From Sphingobacteriia bacterium (GTDB lineage Bacteria > Bacteroidota > Bacteroidia > Chitinophagales > Chitinophagaceae): a stretch of DNA of 64,000 nucleotides. Numbering within the stretch: position 1 is the first letter of the stretch; each line of letters begins with the position of its first letter. The translations under genes and the position numbers were made by a program. Location: positions 23,449-87,448 of the forward strand of contig JAECQP010000007.1 in the NCBI GenBank assembly GCA_015999745.1, given 5' to 3'. Under the pieces are notes generated by a model. That model was not told where the DNA came from and did no database searches. It saw nothing but the letters and a program-made list of their open reading frames with translations. This document shows, piece after piece, positions 37,980-47,100 of the stretch.

Positions 37980-38987
37980 ATGAGTACACATTCGTTGGTT
38001 TACCTGGTATTTGGCGTTGTATTAACGGTAGCCCTTAGTTTTGACCTGGGCCTGTTGAGCAAAAAAAATAAAGCTATCAGCATCAAACAGGCGCTGCTGC
38101 AAACTTTCTTATGGGTAGGGCTTGCCCTGGTCTTTTTTGTATTTCTCTGGTTGGAAGGCGGATTGCTTGCACAGGAAAGCAATGGAACAGTAGCCAACAG
38201 TTCACAACTGCCATTGGAATTTCTGAGCGCTTACCTGATGGAGTGGAGCCTGAGTATTGATAATATTTTTGTGTTCATCCTGATCTTCAATTCGTTCAAG
38301 GTAAAAGAGAAGCATTACTCCAGGGTATTGCTGGTGGGTATTTTGATGGCCATCATCTTCCGGGTGATCTTTATAACTGTGGGTGTGGCCCTGGTAGCCA
38401 AGTTCTCCTGGGTACTGTATATTTTTGGGGTATTCCTTATATATACCGGGTACACCATGTTTACAGCAAATGAGGAAGAACAGTTTGATCCGCATGATTC
38501 CAAAATCTATAAGTTTTTAAAACGCTTCCTGCCACTGGTGAACCACGATGGGGAAGGAAAATACATTGTTCGGGTGAATGGAAAACCGGCCTATACCATC
38601 CTGTTTGTGGTGGTGGTGTTGCTGGCAGCCATCGACCTGGTGTTTGCACTGGACTCCATCCCTGCGGTAATGGGAATCTCCAAGGATCCGATGATCATAT
38701 ATACCTCCAATATTTTTGCAGTATTGGGATTGCGTTCCCTGTTTTTCCTGTTAAGGGGAGCGGTTACCAAATTTGATTACCTGCAACAGGGAATCGCCAT
38801 TGTACTGGTGTTCATTGGCATAAAAATGCTGGGCGAACACTATATCAGCGAATGGATCGATAAACCCACACAGGTATTTATTTCACTGGGTGTGATACTG
38901 GTATGTATTTCCGGATCCATTTTCTATTCCATTTTTGTAAACAAGAAAGGAACGCCGGAAGATCTGGAAGATGCATCTGTAAACTAA
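37980..38987 (+). CDS. TerC/Alx-family membrane protein
   Basis: 335 residues with about nine hydrophobic helices. The TerC signatures include SAYLMEWSLSIDNIFVFILIF (paired acidic residues in the membrane) and AAIDLVFALDSIPAVMGIS. Members are linked to tellurite resistance or metal, often manganese, homeostasis and pH response. It is embedded in the gldF-gldG-murF run; a link to gliding is not implied. Confidence 0.9.
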   Translation: MSTHSLVYLVFGVVLTVALSFDLGLLSKKNKAISIKQALLQTFLWVGLALVFFVFLWLEGGLLAQESNGTVANSSQLPLEFLSAYLMEWSLSIDNIFVFILIFNSFKVKEKHYSRVLLVGILMAIIFRVIFITVGVALVAKFSWVLYIFGVFLIYTGYTMFTANEEEQFDPHDSKIYKFLKRFLPLVNHDGEGKYIVRVNGKPAYTILFVVVVLLAAIDLVFALDSIPAVMGISKDPMIIYTSNIFAVLGLRSLFFLLRGAVTKFDYLQQGIAIVLVFIGIKMLGEHYISEWIDKPTQVFISLGVILVCISGSIFYSIFVNKKGTPEDLEDASVN

Positions 38988-38991
38988 TGCT

Positions 38992-41466
38992 ATGAACTAT
39001 TCATTACAGGATATCGCCGAGCGCTTGCAGCTACCCGGAAAGGAGTATGGCCAACAACCGATCAGCTATCTTGTAACGGATAGCCGTAAACTGATCTTTC
39101 CCGAACAAACCTTATTTATTGCCATCAGCGGTCCGCGAAGAAGTGCAGCCGCATATATTCCCGAATTGTATCACCGGGGAGTAAGGGCCTTCCTGGTGGC
39201 AGAACCCGTAGACCGGTCTTCCTATCCGGAGGCGCAGTTTTTGCAGGTGCCCGATACGGTGAAGGCATTGCAACAGCTTGCAGCGCAGCACCGCAGCAGG
39301 TTTGCCATACCGGTGATAGGAATCACCGGGAGCAATGGAAAAACCATAGTAAAAGAATGGCTGTACCAGTTGCTGCAACCCGATTATGTAATCGTCAGAA
39401 GCCCCCGGAGTTATAATTCGCAGATCGGCGTTCCGTTGAGCGTATGGCAAATGAGTGAGCGGCATACACTGGGCATATTTGAAGCGGGCATTTCCGCACC
39501 CGGCGAAATGGAGCGGCTGGCCGCCATCATACAACCCACCCTTGGCGTATTAACCAATATCGGCGCGGCACACGACGAAGGATTCATTGATCATGCACAA
39601 AAGCTGGCAGAGAAGATCAGGCTCTTTGAAAAAGCGCCGGCATTGGTTGCAGCAAAGGATTATATCTGTGATACGATTCACTATTCGGGGGAGTTGATCA
39701 CCTGGGGGGCTGCAGCGGGGAATACATTGCAGGTAATACAACAGCAGATCAACGGACCAGTTATGGTTGTAACGGCTGTATACAAAAACCAGCAACTGGG
39801 CTTAACCATACCATTTACGGATACGATGTCGGTGCAGAATGCACTTACCTGTTGCACGGTATTATTACAGATGGGATATGCGTTACCGGTGATTCAGCAA
39901 CGTATTCAACAACTGGAGCCTGTAGAAATGCGGATGCAGTTGCGCAAGGCCATCAACAACTGCCTGGTATTGAACGACAGTTACAGCAACGACAAAGTAT
40001 CACTGGCGCTGGCATTGAGTTTCCTGAAACAACAGGCAGGCAGTCATCCTGCAACGGTGGTGTTGTCGGATATTGTACAATCGGGCCAGGCAGAGCCGGA
40101 ACTCTATCACGATGTGGTGGAACTGCTGATGAAGAATGGCATTCGTAAACTCTATGCAGTAGGGCCTGCCATCACCGAATTCCTGCGGCACCGGTTGGAT
40201 GATACAACAAAAGCGCCCCTGCCCTTTGCAACGGCGCTTTTTCCGTCTACGGAAGCCTTCCTGGAGCAGAATACCCATAGCCAGTTTCAGCAGGAGTACA
40301 TCCTGTTGAAAGGAGCAAGGCAGTTTGAGTTTGAACAGATCGCGCATTGGCTGGAACAGCAGGTACACCAGACCGTACTGGAGATCAATCTTTCGGCCAT
40401 GGTACAAAACCTGAAAATATACCAGGGAATGCTGGCGCCAACTACCAAACTGATGGCAATGGTAAAGGCCTATAGTTATGGAAGCGGAGCGGGAGAAGTG
40501 GCGCGCAGGCTACAGCAGCAGCAGGTGGATTACCTGGCGGTAGCATATGCAGATGAAGGGGTAACTCTCCGGAAAGCAGGCATCAGTATGCCGATCATGG
40601 TCATGAGCCCCGACGAACACAGTTTTGATACCATTGTTAACTATACACTGGAGCCGGAAATATTTTCCTTTGAACTCTATCACGCTTTTCAGCGCTATCT
40701 GCAAAAAGAGGGCGTGCTGCAATATCCCGTTCACCTGAAACTCAATACGGGCATGAACCGGCTGGGATTTGAACCGGAAGAAACAGTTGCACTCGCCAAA
40801 CTATTGAAGCGCCAGCAGCAGTTTGTGGTGAAGTCGTTGTTCAGCCACCTGGTAGCCAGCGAAGATCCGGCGCAGGATGCATTTACGCAACAGCAGGTGG
40901 ATCTCTTTACCGCCGCCGCCGCCGAATTGGAGCAGTCGCTGGAATATCCGTTCATCAAACATATTGCCAATACGGCGGCCATCCGGAGATATCCGCAATA
41001 CCAGTTTGATATGGTCCGCCTGGGCATTGGATTGTATGGTGTGGACAGCAATGCAGAAAAGCAACTGAAACTACAGGTAGTAGATACGTTGAAAACCACG
41101 GTAGCGCAGGTAAGGAATATTGAAGCAGGGGAAACCGTGGGTTATGGAAGAAAGGGCATTGTTACCAGGAGCAGTACCATTGCTACTGTGCGTATTGGGT
41201 ATGCAGATGGATACAACCGGAAACTAGGCAACGGCGCAGGATACATGTATGTGAACGGGCACAGGGCTCCGGTGATCGGAAATGTGTGTATGGATATGGC
41301 CATGATTGATGTAACGGATGTTCCCCAGGTAAAACCCGGAGATATTGTGGAGGTATTCGGCAGCAATATCCCTGTTCAGGAACTGGCCAAAGCAACCGGA
41401 ACCATTGCCTATGAAATCATGACATCCATCAGCCAGCGGGTGAAACGGGTTTATTACGAAGAATAA
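38992..41466 (+). CDS. Bifunctional MurF ligase / alanine racemase
   Basis: 824 residues fusing two enzymes. Residues about 1-450 are MurF-like, with P-loop GITGSNGKT (110-118). Residues about 455-824 are an alanine racemase, with PLP lysine in KLMAMVKAYSYG (about residue 492) and conserved GYGRKG, VCMDMAMIDVT and YEIMTSIS. The fusion makes D-Ala and joins D-Ala-D-Ala to the peptidoglycan precursor. It is a known Bacteroidota arrangement. The ligase half ends in a region lacking some C-terminal length, as is typical of these fusions. It closes the gldF operon. Confidence 0.95.
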   Translation: MNYSLQDIAERLQLPGKEYGQQPISYLVTDSRKLIFPEQTLFIAISGPRRSAAAYIPELYHRGVRAFLVAEPVDRSSYPEAQFLQVPDTVKALQQLAAQHRSRFAIPVIGITGSNGKTIVKEWLYQLLQPDYVIVRSPRSYNSQIGVPLSVWQMSERHTLGIFEAGISAPGEMERLAAIIQPTLGVLTNIGAAHDEGFIDHAQKLAEKIRLFEKAPALVAAKDYICDTIHYSGELITWGAAAGNTLQVIQQQINGPVMVVTAVYKNQQLGLTIPFTDTMSVQNALTCCTVLLQMGYALPVIQQRIQQLEPVEMRMQLRKAINNCLVLNDSYSNDKVSLALALSFLKQQAGSHPATVVLSDIVQSGQAEPELYHDVVELLMKNGIRKLYAVGPAITEFLRHRLDDTTKAPLPFATALFPSTEAFLEQNTHSQFQQEYILLKGARQFEFEQIAHWLEQQVHQTVLEINLSAMVQNLKIYQGMLAPTTKLMAMVKAYSYGSGAGEVARRLQQQQVDYLAVAYADEGVTLRKAGISMPIMVMSPDEHSFDTIVNYTLEPEIFSFELYHAFQRYLQKEGVLQYPVHLKLNTGMNRLGFEPEETVALAKLLKRQQQFVVKSLFSHLVASEDPAQDAFTQQQVDLFTAAAAELEQSLEYPFIKHIANTAAIRRYPQYQFDMVRLGIGLYGVDSNAEKQLKLQVVDTLKTTVAQVRNIEAGETVGYGRKGIVTRSSTIATVRIGYADGYNRKLGNGAGYMYVNGHRAPVIGNVCMDMAMIDVTDVPQVKPGDIVEVFGSNIPVQELAKATGTIAYEIMTSISQRVKRVYYEE

Positions 41467-41475
41467 ACCGGCCAG

Positions 41476-42138
41476 TTACAGCGGTTTAATCAGGTCGTTT
41501 CGCATGGCCCATAATACCAGCCCCACCCTCGATTTGGTGCCGGTTTTTTCAAACAGGTTCCTGCTGTAATTATCAACGCTTCTTACGGCAATTCCAAGCT
41601 GGTCGGCCATTTCTTTATAGGTAAGTTCCGACGCGCATAACTCCAGAAAGAGGATTTCCTTATCGGTCAGTTTCAGCTCCTGTTTGATATTGTGTTCCTT
41701 TTGCTGAAATGATCTGATCATATTCCCGGAAACAATATCGCTGGTATAGAATCCTTTCTCCATCAACTGCAGAATGGCATGATGCAATTCTGCAACCTGG
41801 GCTTCTTTTAAGATATAGCCGCTGGCGCCGGCCTTCAGCATTTTAATGATGGCCTGTTCATCGTCGTACATACTCAGGGCCAGCACCAGGGTGGCCGGAT
41901 GGTTATGCTTCAGCCATTCGGTAGCGGCATAGCCGTCCATCAGCGGCATATTGATGTCCATCAGGATCACATCCACTTCCGGATGCAGGGCTATTTTTTT
42001 TTGAAGGTCTATTCCATTGGCGGCTTCAAAAACGATGCTGATATCATTGAACTCAGACAACAGGGAAGCAATGCCCGACCTGAAAAGGGCGTGATCATCA
42101 GCCATAGCTACCCGGATCATGTTAGGATGTTTGCTCAT
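41476..42138 (-). CDS. NarL/LuxR-type response regulator
   Basis: Receiver domain with phospho-acceptor Asp55 (counted from the inner Met) in DVILMDINMPLMDG, acidic pair ADDH near the N-terminus, Thr/Ser and Lys in ALSMYD and LKEAQ, and a C-terminal LuxR helix-turn-helix (LTDKEILFLELCASELTYKE, then AVRSVDNYSRNLF). The start is either 42138, overlapping the kinase stop, or 42120, one base past it; the longer frame to 42204 is unlikely. It partners with the adjacent kinase. Target genes are unknown. Confidence 0.9.
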   Translation of the reverse strand: MSKHPNMIRVAMADDHALFRSGIASLLSEFNDISIVFEAANGIDLQKKIALHPEVDVILMDINMPLMDGYAATEWLKHNHPATLVLALSMYDDEQAIIKMLKAGASGYILKEAQVAELHHAILQLMEKGFYTSDIVSGNMIRSFQQKEHNIKQELKLTDKEILFLELCASELTYKEMADQLGIAVRSVDNYSRNLFEKTGTKSRVGLVLWAMRNDLIKPL

Positions 42139-42946
42139 AGGGAATAATGATATGAATGGTAGTACCCCGGTTGGTTTCGGAGCTGATCTCAATGGTTCCG
42201 CCAATCAGGGCGCTTCTTTTTTTCATGTTGTTGATGCCCAGTCCTGCAGCGGAATTGTTCAGCAGCAACGGATCAAACCCGCTACCATTGTCCGAAACAG
42301 ACAGTTGCAGTTCATGATTGCGAAAGTGCAGTTCGCAATGAATGGCAGTAGCGCGGGCATGTTTCATAATATTGTTCAGGGTTTCCTGCAATAACCTGAA
42401 CACAATCAATTCTTTTTTAGGATTGGGGGAGTAAGTGTGGTCCATTTCCTGCACATAGGTAACTGCGTACTGTCCATGCTTTTCCATCCATTGCATTTCC
42501 TGTTCAACCGCCTGCACTAAACCCTGCTGCAACAGATTTTCAGCCTGTAATAATTTGGCCAGCTGCCGCAGGTCTTTAATGGAAGTGTTTACGAAACCAA
42601 TGGCATCTTTTATTTTCTGTTCCGACTTTTGCCGGTCGTTCAGGTTCACCGAGCTGAGTGTGGCATTGGTGATACTGAGTAACTGGCCAATATTATCGTG
42701 CAGGTCGGCGGCAATGGTTTGCAGGGTTTGTTCCTTCACTTCGGCCTGGGTCAGCAGTAACTCTTCCTGGAAAGCCTGCTGCATATGAATGGTATTGGTT
42801 TTGTTTTGATGTTGCTTCTGCTGGTATTGAATTACAAAATAAACCACCATGGCAGCCAGGAATAACAGGATGGTGGCCCCAATGGCTATCCCTGATACAA
42901 TATACCAGGTTGTTTCGTTCTGCAGAAGAAGGAAATAGATAAACAA
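42122..42946 (-). CDS. Sensor histidine kinase (NarX/DesK type)
   Basis: 274 residues. One N-terminal helix (IVSGIAIGATILLFLAAMVVYFV), a linker, then the HisKA_3 motif LHDNIGQLL with His83, N-box LLQETLNNIMKHARA and G-box DNGSGFDPLLL. There is no sensing domain, so signal input may come from the partner membrane protein at 42886. It phosphorylates the downstream regulator. The start overlaps the preceding gene by 61 bases. Confidence 0.9.
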   Translation of the reverse strand: MFIYFLLLQNETTWYIVSGIAIGATILLFLAAMVVYFVIQYQQKQHQNKTNTIHMQQAFQEELLLTQAEVKEQTLQTIAADLHDNIGQLLSITNATLSSVNLNDRQKSEQKIKDAIGFVNTSIKDLRQLAKLLQAENLLQQGLVQAVEQEMQWMEKHGQYAVTYVQEMDHTYSPNPKKELIVFRLLQETLNNIMKHARATAIHCELHFRNHELQLSVSDNGSGFDPLLLNNSAAGLGINNMKKRSALIGGTIEISSETNRGTTIHIIIPYEQTS

Positions 42947-43542
42947 GTGTATAATATAAAATTGATTAAGTTAATAAAGATAGACCAGATCGGAATAAAA
43001 GGCTCAAAATTACCAGTGGTGAGAAAGTACTGAAAAAAGCTCAGTAATACACTCTGCCCGGCGTAGAAAAAAAGATAACCAACGCTCACCCAAAAATACG
43101 GATGGTAAACCAGGTCGGGAATCTCGGCTTTTTCAATGGTTTCCCTCACGTATTCAAAAATATAATACACGCCAATGCAACTACCCAGGATAATGGTGTA
43201 GGAATTCAGGTAACGGAAACCCTGGAAAAAAAAGAAATTCAGGGCAGAAGCTACAAGAATAAAAATGGTCAGCAGGTTGATCCTTTTGTGTAATCGTTTG
43301 TTATCAGTAATCTCTTTGAAAAACCAACCGATGAAAGCAAATTCAAAAGGGTTGCGGATATTGGCAGTCCAGTTGTTGGAGTTGTTAATGATAAAGAGAT
43401 GAAAGAAATTTCCCCACTCCACCACATTGTTGACCAACAGGAGCAATAAGAATCCTTTCATAGCCCTGGACTGAAACTGTCTGAAATTGATCAGGCAAAG
43501 AATCAGTGCGGTTAATTCAAACCATAAAGAAAGGTACCTCAT
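42886..43542 (-). CDS. Multi-pass membrane protein, possible sensor partner of the kinase
   Basis: 218 residues with six to seven hydrophobic helices (for example LWFELTALILCLINF, RINLLTIFILVASALNFFFF, FWVSVGYLFFYAGQSVLLSF). I do not recognise the family; it resembles the 7TM-like modules that sit upstream of kinases lacking their own sensor. Its 3' end overlaps the kinase start, so expression is coupled. It could be the sensing subunit, which is inference from position only. Confidence 0.65.
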   Translation of the reverse strand: MRYLSLWFELTALILCLINFRQFQSRAMKGFLLLLLVNNVVEWGNFFHLFIINNSNNWTANIRNPFEFAFIGWFFKEITDNKRLHKRINLLTIFILVASALNFFFFQGFRYLNSYTIILGSCIGVYYIFEYVRETIEKAEIPDLVYHPYFWVSVGYLFFYAGQSVLLSFFQYFLTTGNFEPFIPIWSIFINLINFILYTCLSISFFCRTKQPGILYQG

Positions 43543-43545
43543 ATC

Positions 43546-44358
43546 TTATGAATTAGTAGTGTCTCCGGCACAATTATAAGGAGGACACAAATTACCATTA
43601 TTAAATGCGATCACATCCACTTCGCCTTCGGCAACGGAGTAGTTCAGCCTGGGCCGTTCCGTGATGTTGATCAGTTTGTCATCGGCGTCAAGCAGGTAGT
43701 ATTCCACCGTCATCCTGTTCAGGTAACGGCTGTTTACACCGGGTTCTTCCGTATCGGTATAGGAGGTGAAACTGGCCACTACTTTGGCGGCTTCCTGGCA
43801 TTCTACCTCTGTTTTCAGTTGTTCAAATTCCTCCCTGGTATGAAACACCGAAATGGTGTCGGTGTAGGCGGGATCGCCACCGGCGTTATGCACCAGCTTT
43901 GTCAGCAACGGCAGTTTCAGGGGGTTGTTTCTGTACTCGCTGATGATCCATCTTTCGGCGGTAACCTGGTCAATTTTTACACAGCCGTTGGTGGGATGAA
44001 GAATATAATAAAACCCCTGCCCAATATCCTTATAGGTCCCGTTGGTTTGGTTCAGCAGGCAGGGGGCGTAAACCACCGTAAGTGTGCCACCCTTGCTGAA
44101 AGGCACCCATGGCTCGTTTTCATCAGCCGGGAAGGCGGCCATGTAAATTCTGATCCCATCGGCCTGGTTAACGGTAAAGACCTGGTTACAGAGTTCCAGG
44201 AAGTCGGCGGCGGAGCCGGGCATTTCTTCTGTTTCCGGCTTGCCCATAGCTTCGGAGAGCGTTAGTGTTTTTAGTTGAAAATGCCATCTTCTTCTTTTCA
44301 GTACCGTAACTTTCCCTACAGACATCAGCGGGAGGGGGCCGGAGCAATTTGCTGCCAT
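43546..44358 (-). CDS. Hypothetical soluble protein heading the two-component operon
   Basis: 270 residues with no signal peptide or membrane helix. It contains an internal GGTLTVVYAPCLLNQTNG and a C-terminal FNNGNLCPPYNCAGDTTNS tail with paired cysteines. I do not recognise the family. It is the first gene of the unit that continues through a membrane protein, kinase and regulator. A -7 box sits 4 nt before the ATG, which supports this start. A role as a ligand-binding or signal protein is possible but unsupported. Confidence 0.6.
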   Translation of the reverse strand: MAANCSGPLPLMSVGKVTVLKRRRWHFQLKTLTLSEAMGKPETEEMPGSAADFLELCNQVFTVNQADGIRIYMAAFPADENEPWVPFSKGGTLTVVYAPCLLNQTNGTYKDIGQGFYYILHPTNGCVKIDQVTAERWIISEYRNNPLKLPLLTKLVHNAGGDPAYTDTISVFHTREEFEQLKTEVECQEAAKVVASFTSYTDTEEPGVNSRYLNRMTVEYYLLDADDKLINITERPRLNYSVAEGEVDVIAFNNGNLCPPYNCAGDTTNS

Positions 44359-44362
44359 AAGT

Positions 44363-44370
44363 CAAAATTA
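44363..44370 (-). promoter_or_regulatory. -7 element of the two-component operon
   Basis: On the minus strand TAATTTTG is followed by 4 nt and then the ATG at 44358. The 44371-44661 gap contains a 6-bp inverted repeat (ACGTAA-AA-TTACGT, 44449-44462) and no gene. Confidence 0.5.
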
Positions 44371-44661
44371 ATATGCAATAAATATAATTAACCTGCAAAT
44401 AAACGGCTCATTTCGGTCAGATTCAAACCGGATCTTACGCTGCAGCGCACGTAAAATTACGTATCCCCAAAAGGTAAATTACCCTGTTATATTTTAGTGA
44501 AGCAGGCGCATCTTTGACAATAGATGAGTCAGTCATCTAAAACGGATTCGGGTAATCACTTACCAAAAAGCGCAGTATCGGGGGGTGCTGCGCTTTTGAA
44601 TCTGCTTTTCCTGCTCCGGCACCCGGCCTCATTTTATGATTTTATACTATTTTTCAACCCT

Positions 44662-44669
44662 TATCTTTG
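44662..44669 (+). promoter_or_regulatory. -7 element of lspA
   Basis: TATCTTTG matches the consensus and lies 20 bases before the GTG start of lspA. No -33 box is clear. Confidence 0.5.
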
Positions 44670-44689
44670 CTTTACGTTAAAAAAGAACC

Positions 44690-45367
44690 GTGAAAGCAAA
44701 ACAAGTTGTATTTCTTATCCTGGCTGTGATTTTTATAGACCAGGCTTCTAAATTCTATATCAAGCTGAATTATTTTGCGGGTGAAGAGCACAATGTGCTG
44801 GGCACCTGGTTCAAGCTTCATTTTGTAGAAAATGAAGGGATGGCCTGGGGCTGGAAATTTGGCGGGGAATTCGGCAAGATCGCCCTGACGCTGTTCAGGC
44901 TGGTAGCGGTTATCTGGGGAAGCTTCCTGCTGCGCGATTTTATCCGCAGAAAATACCACCGGGGATTCATCATCTGCGCTTCATTAATCTATGCAGGCGC
45001 GTTGGGAAACCTGATCGACAGTTTGTTTTACGGCCTCATTTTTGAATACAGCAATCCATTTTCCCAGAATGTGGCCACCCTGTTGCCGGCAACAGGAGGA
45101 TATGCAGGATTCCTGCACGGCAAGGTAGTAGACATGCTGTATTTCCCCATTATCACCAATGCGCATTATCCTGCATGGGTACCATTTGTAGGGGGGGAAG
45201 AATTTGAATTTTTCCGCCCGGTTTTCAATATTGCCGATGCGGCCATTTCTGCAGGCGTAATTGCCATACTGGTATTTCAGAATAAATTCTTCACGCATCC
45301 GCCAAAGGAGCAGCACCACACCATCGAAACCAAAACACTGGTAGACGATCAGAGCCAGGTTTCCTAG
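44690..45367 (+). CDS. lspA: Lipoprotein signal peptidase (signal peptidase II)
   Basis: 225 residues from GTG 44690. Four membrane helices and the family motifs are visible: FIDQASKFYI, FVENEGMAWGW, GALGNLIDSL (catalytic Asp in GNLID region) and FNIADAAISAG with the second Asp. It cuts prolipoproteins before the lipobox Cys. Many substrates are encoded here (lipoboxes at 9730, 11449, 14781, 21884, 24563 and 45409). The C-terminal tail is longer than in E. coli. Confidence 0.93.
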   Translation: MKAKQVVFLILAVIFIDQASKFYIKLNYFAGEEHNVLGTWFKLHFVENEGMAWGWKFGGEFGKIALTLFRLVAVIWGSFLLRDFIRRKYHRGFIICASLIYAGALGNLIDSLFYGLIFEYSNPFSQNVATLLPATGGYAGFLHGKVVDMLYFPIITNAHYPAWVPFVGGEEFEFFRPVFNIADAAISAGVIAILVFQNKFFTHPPKEQHHTIETKTLVDDQSQVS

Positions 45368-45408
45368 CGGGAGAACTATCCGGCATTTTTCTTATCTTGA
45401 GTAGATAT

Positions 45409-47031
45409 ATGAGAAATGCCTACTTATTGCTTATAGCAGCAGTCCTGATCTCCTGTACCACATCCAGTGTGGACATGATCGTGCATCATGCCGTGATCTA
45501 TACGGTGGATTCCTCCTTTAGTGTTGGGGAGGCCATGGCCATTAAAGACGGAAAGATTGTAGAAGTAGGAAAGAATGATTTGATCATTGCCAAATACGAT
45601 GCAAAGGAAATCATTGATGCAAAGGGGCAGCCGGTGTACCCTGGATTGATAGATGCACATGCCCATTTTGTGGGATACGCCCGGTCATTGTTCCAGGCCG
45701 ATCTGTTTGGCACCCAAACCTGGGAAGAAACCATTGAACGGCTCAAAGTATTTGCGCTTCAGCATCCGGAGCTGAAATGGATACAGGGAAGGGGATGGGA
45801 CCAGAACCGCTGGCCCGGCAAGCAATTTCCTACCAATGACTTATTGAACCAGGCATTTCCCAATATACCTGTGGTGATTACGCGGGTGGACGGCCATGCC
45901 TCCATCGCCAATCAGACAGCACTCAACCTGGCGGGCATCAAAGCCGGACAAACCGTAGTGGGCGGCAATATTCAAACCCTCAACGGGCAACTTACCGGGG
46001 TACTGATAGACAATGCAGACAATGCCATCTATGCTCAAATACCGGATCCTACCAAGGATGATTATACCAAGGTATTGAAAGCAGCGCAAGCCAATTGTTT
46101 TGCGCAGGGCCTGACCACCGTAACCGACTGCGGCCTTAATTATTACGATGTGGAAGTGCTGGATGAACTGCAGAAGGCCAACCGGCTTCAGATGCGGCTC
46201 TATGTAATGCTGGCCGATAATGATACCAATCTGACCAGGTACCTTAAATCGGGACCTTATAAAACCGATAAGCTGTTTGTGAACGGCTTCAAAGTATATG
46301 CAGACGGAGCCCTGGGAAGCCGCGGCGCCTGCCTGCTGCAGCATTATTCGGATGAACCGGGATGGGGCGGATTTTTGTTGCGCAATAAATCGCATTACGA
46401 TTCACTGGCCAATGTGCTCAGTAAAACAAAATTCCAGATGTGCACCCATGCCATTGGAGACAGCGCCAACAGGGAGATCCTGAATATCTACAATAAATAC
46501 CTGCAGCCCGGCAATGATAAACGCTGGAGAATAGAGCACGCACAGATCATTGATGCGGCAGATTTCAATAAGTTCGGCGCAGTGGCCATTGTGCCTTCCG
46601 TGCAACCCACCCATGGCACCAGTGATATGTATTGGGCAACTTCGAGGCTGGGACCAGAAAGAATGAAGGGCGCATATGCCTACAGGCAACTGCTGCAACA
46701 GAATGGCTGGATACCATTGGGAACAGATTTTCCGGTGGAAGATATTTCACCCTTCAAAACATTTTTAGCAGCCGTGGTCCGCAAAGATGCCAAAGGGTTC
46801 CCCGATCATGGATTCCAAATGGAAAATGCATTAACGCGAGAGGAAACCATCCGTGGAATGACCATTTGGGCAGCGAAATCGGGTTTCCTCGAAAAAGAAG
46901 TGGGAAGCCTGGAGCCAGGAAAGAAAGCAGACTTTATACTGCTGGACCAGGACCTGATGAAAGTGAAAGACCAGGATATACTCAAAACAAAAGTAACAGC
47001 CACTTATGTAGGCGGAAAGAAAGTACACTAA
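45409..47031 (+). CDS. Exported amidohydrolase (YtcJ-like) lipoprotein
   Basis: The ATG at 45409 gives a lipobox AVLISC after MRNAYLLLIA; the TTG at 45397 is less likely. 540 residues of amidohydrolase type: GLIDAHAHFVG is the metal-binding HxH, later GLTTVTDCG, THAIGDSANRE, RIEHAQII and GTDFPVED carry the remaining metal ligands. YtcJ-type enzymes cleave amide bonds of varied N-acyl substrates. Being a lipoprotein, it acts at the periplasm or surface. It converges on fumC. Confidence 0.85.
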   Translation: MRNAYLLLIAAVLISCTTSSVDMIVHHAVIYTVDSSFSVGEAMAIKDGKIVEVGKNDLIIAKYDAKEIIDAKGQPVYPGLIDAHAHFVGYARSLFQADLFGTQTWEETIERLKVFALQHPELKWIQGRGWDQNRWPGKQFPTNDLLNQAFPNIPVVITRVDGHASIANQTALNLAGIKAGQTVVGGNIQTLNGQLTGVLIDNADNAIYAQIPDPTKDDYTKVLKAAQANCFAQGLTTVTDCGLNYYDVEVLDELQKANRLQMRLYVMLADNDTNLTRYLKSGPYKTDKLFVNGFKVYADGALGSRGACLLQHYSDEPGWGGFLLRNKSHYDSLANVLSKTKFQMCTHAIGDSANREILNIYNKYLQPGNDKRWRIEHAQIIDAADFNKFGAVAIVPSVQPTHGTSDMYWATSRLGPERMKGAYAYRQLLQQNGWIPLGTDFPVEDISPFKTFLAAVVRKDAKGFPDHGFQMENALTREETIRGMTIWAAKSGFLEKEVGSLEPGKKADFILLDQDLMKVKDQDILKTKVTATYVGGKKVH

Positions 47032-47041
47032 TAGACGGCAC

Positions 47042-47086
47042 AAAAAAATGCAACAAACCAACGCAGAACGCCCTGGTTTGTTGCAT
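47042..47086 (-). terminator. Terminator of fumC (minus strand)
   Basis: A perfect 13-bp stem (47048-47060 with 47074-47086) is followed, reading the minus strand, by a run of seven T (the A-run at 47042-47048 on plus). On the plus strand there is no T-run, so it serves fumC best. Confidence 0.8.
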
Positions 47087-47100
47087 CCGTATACTGCGGA

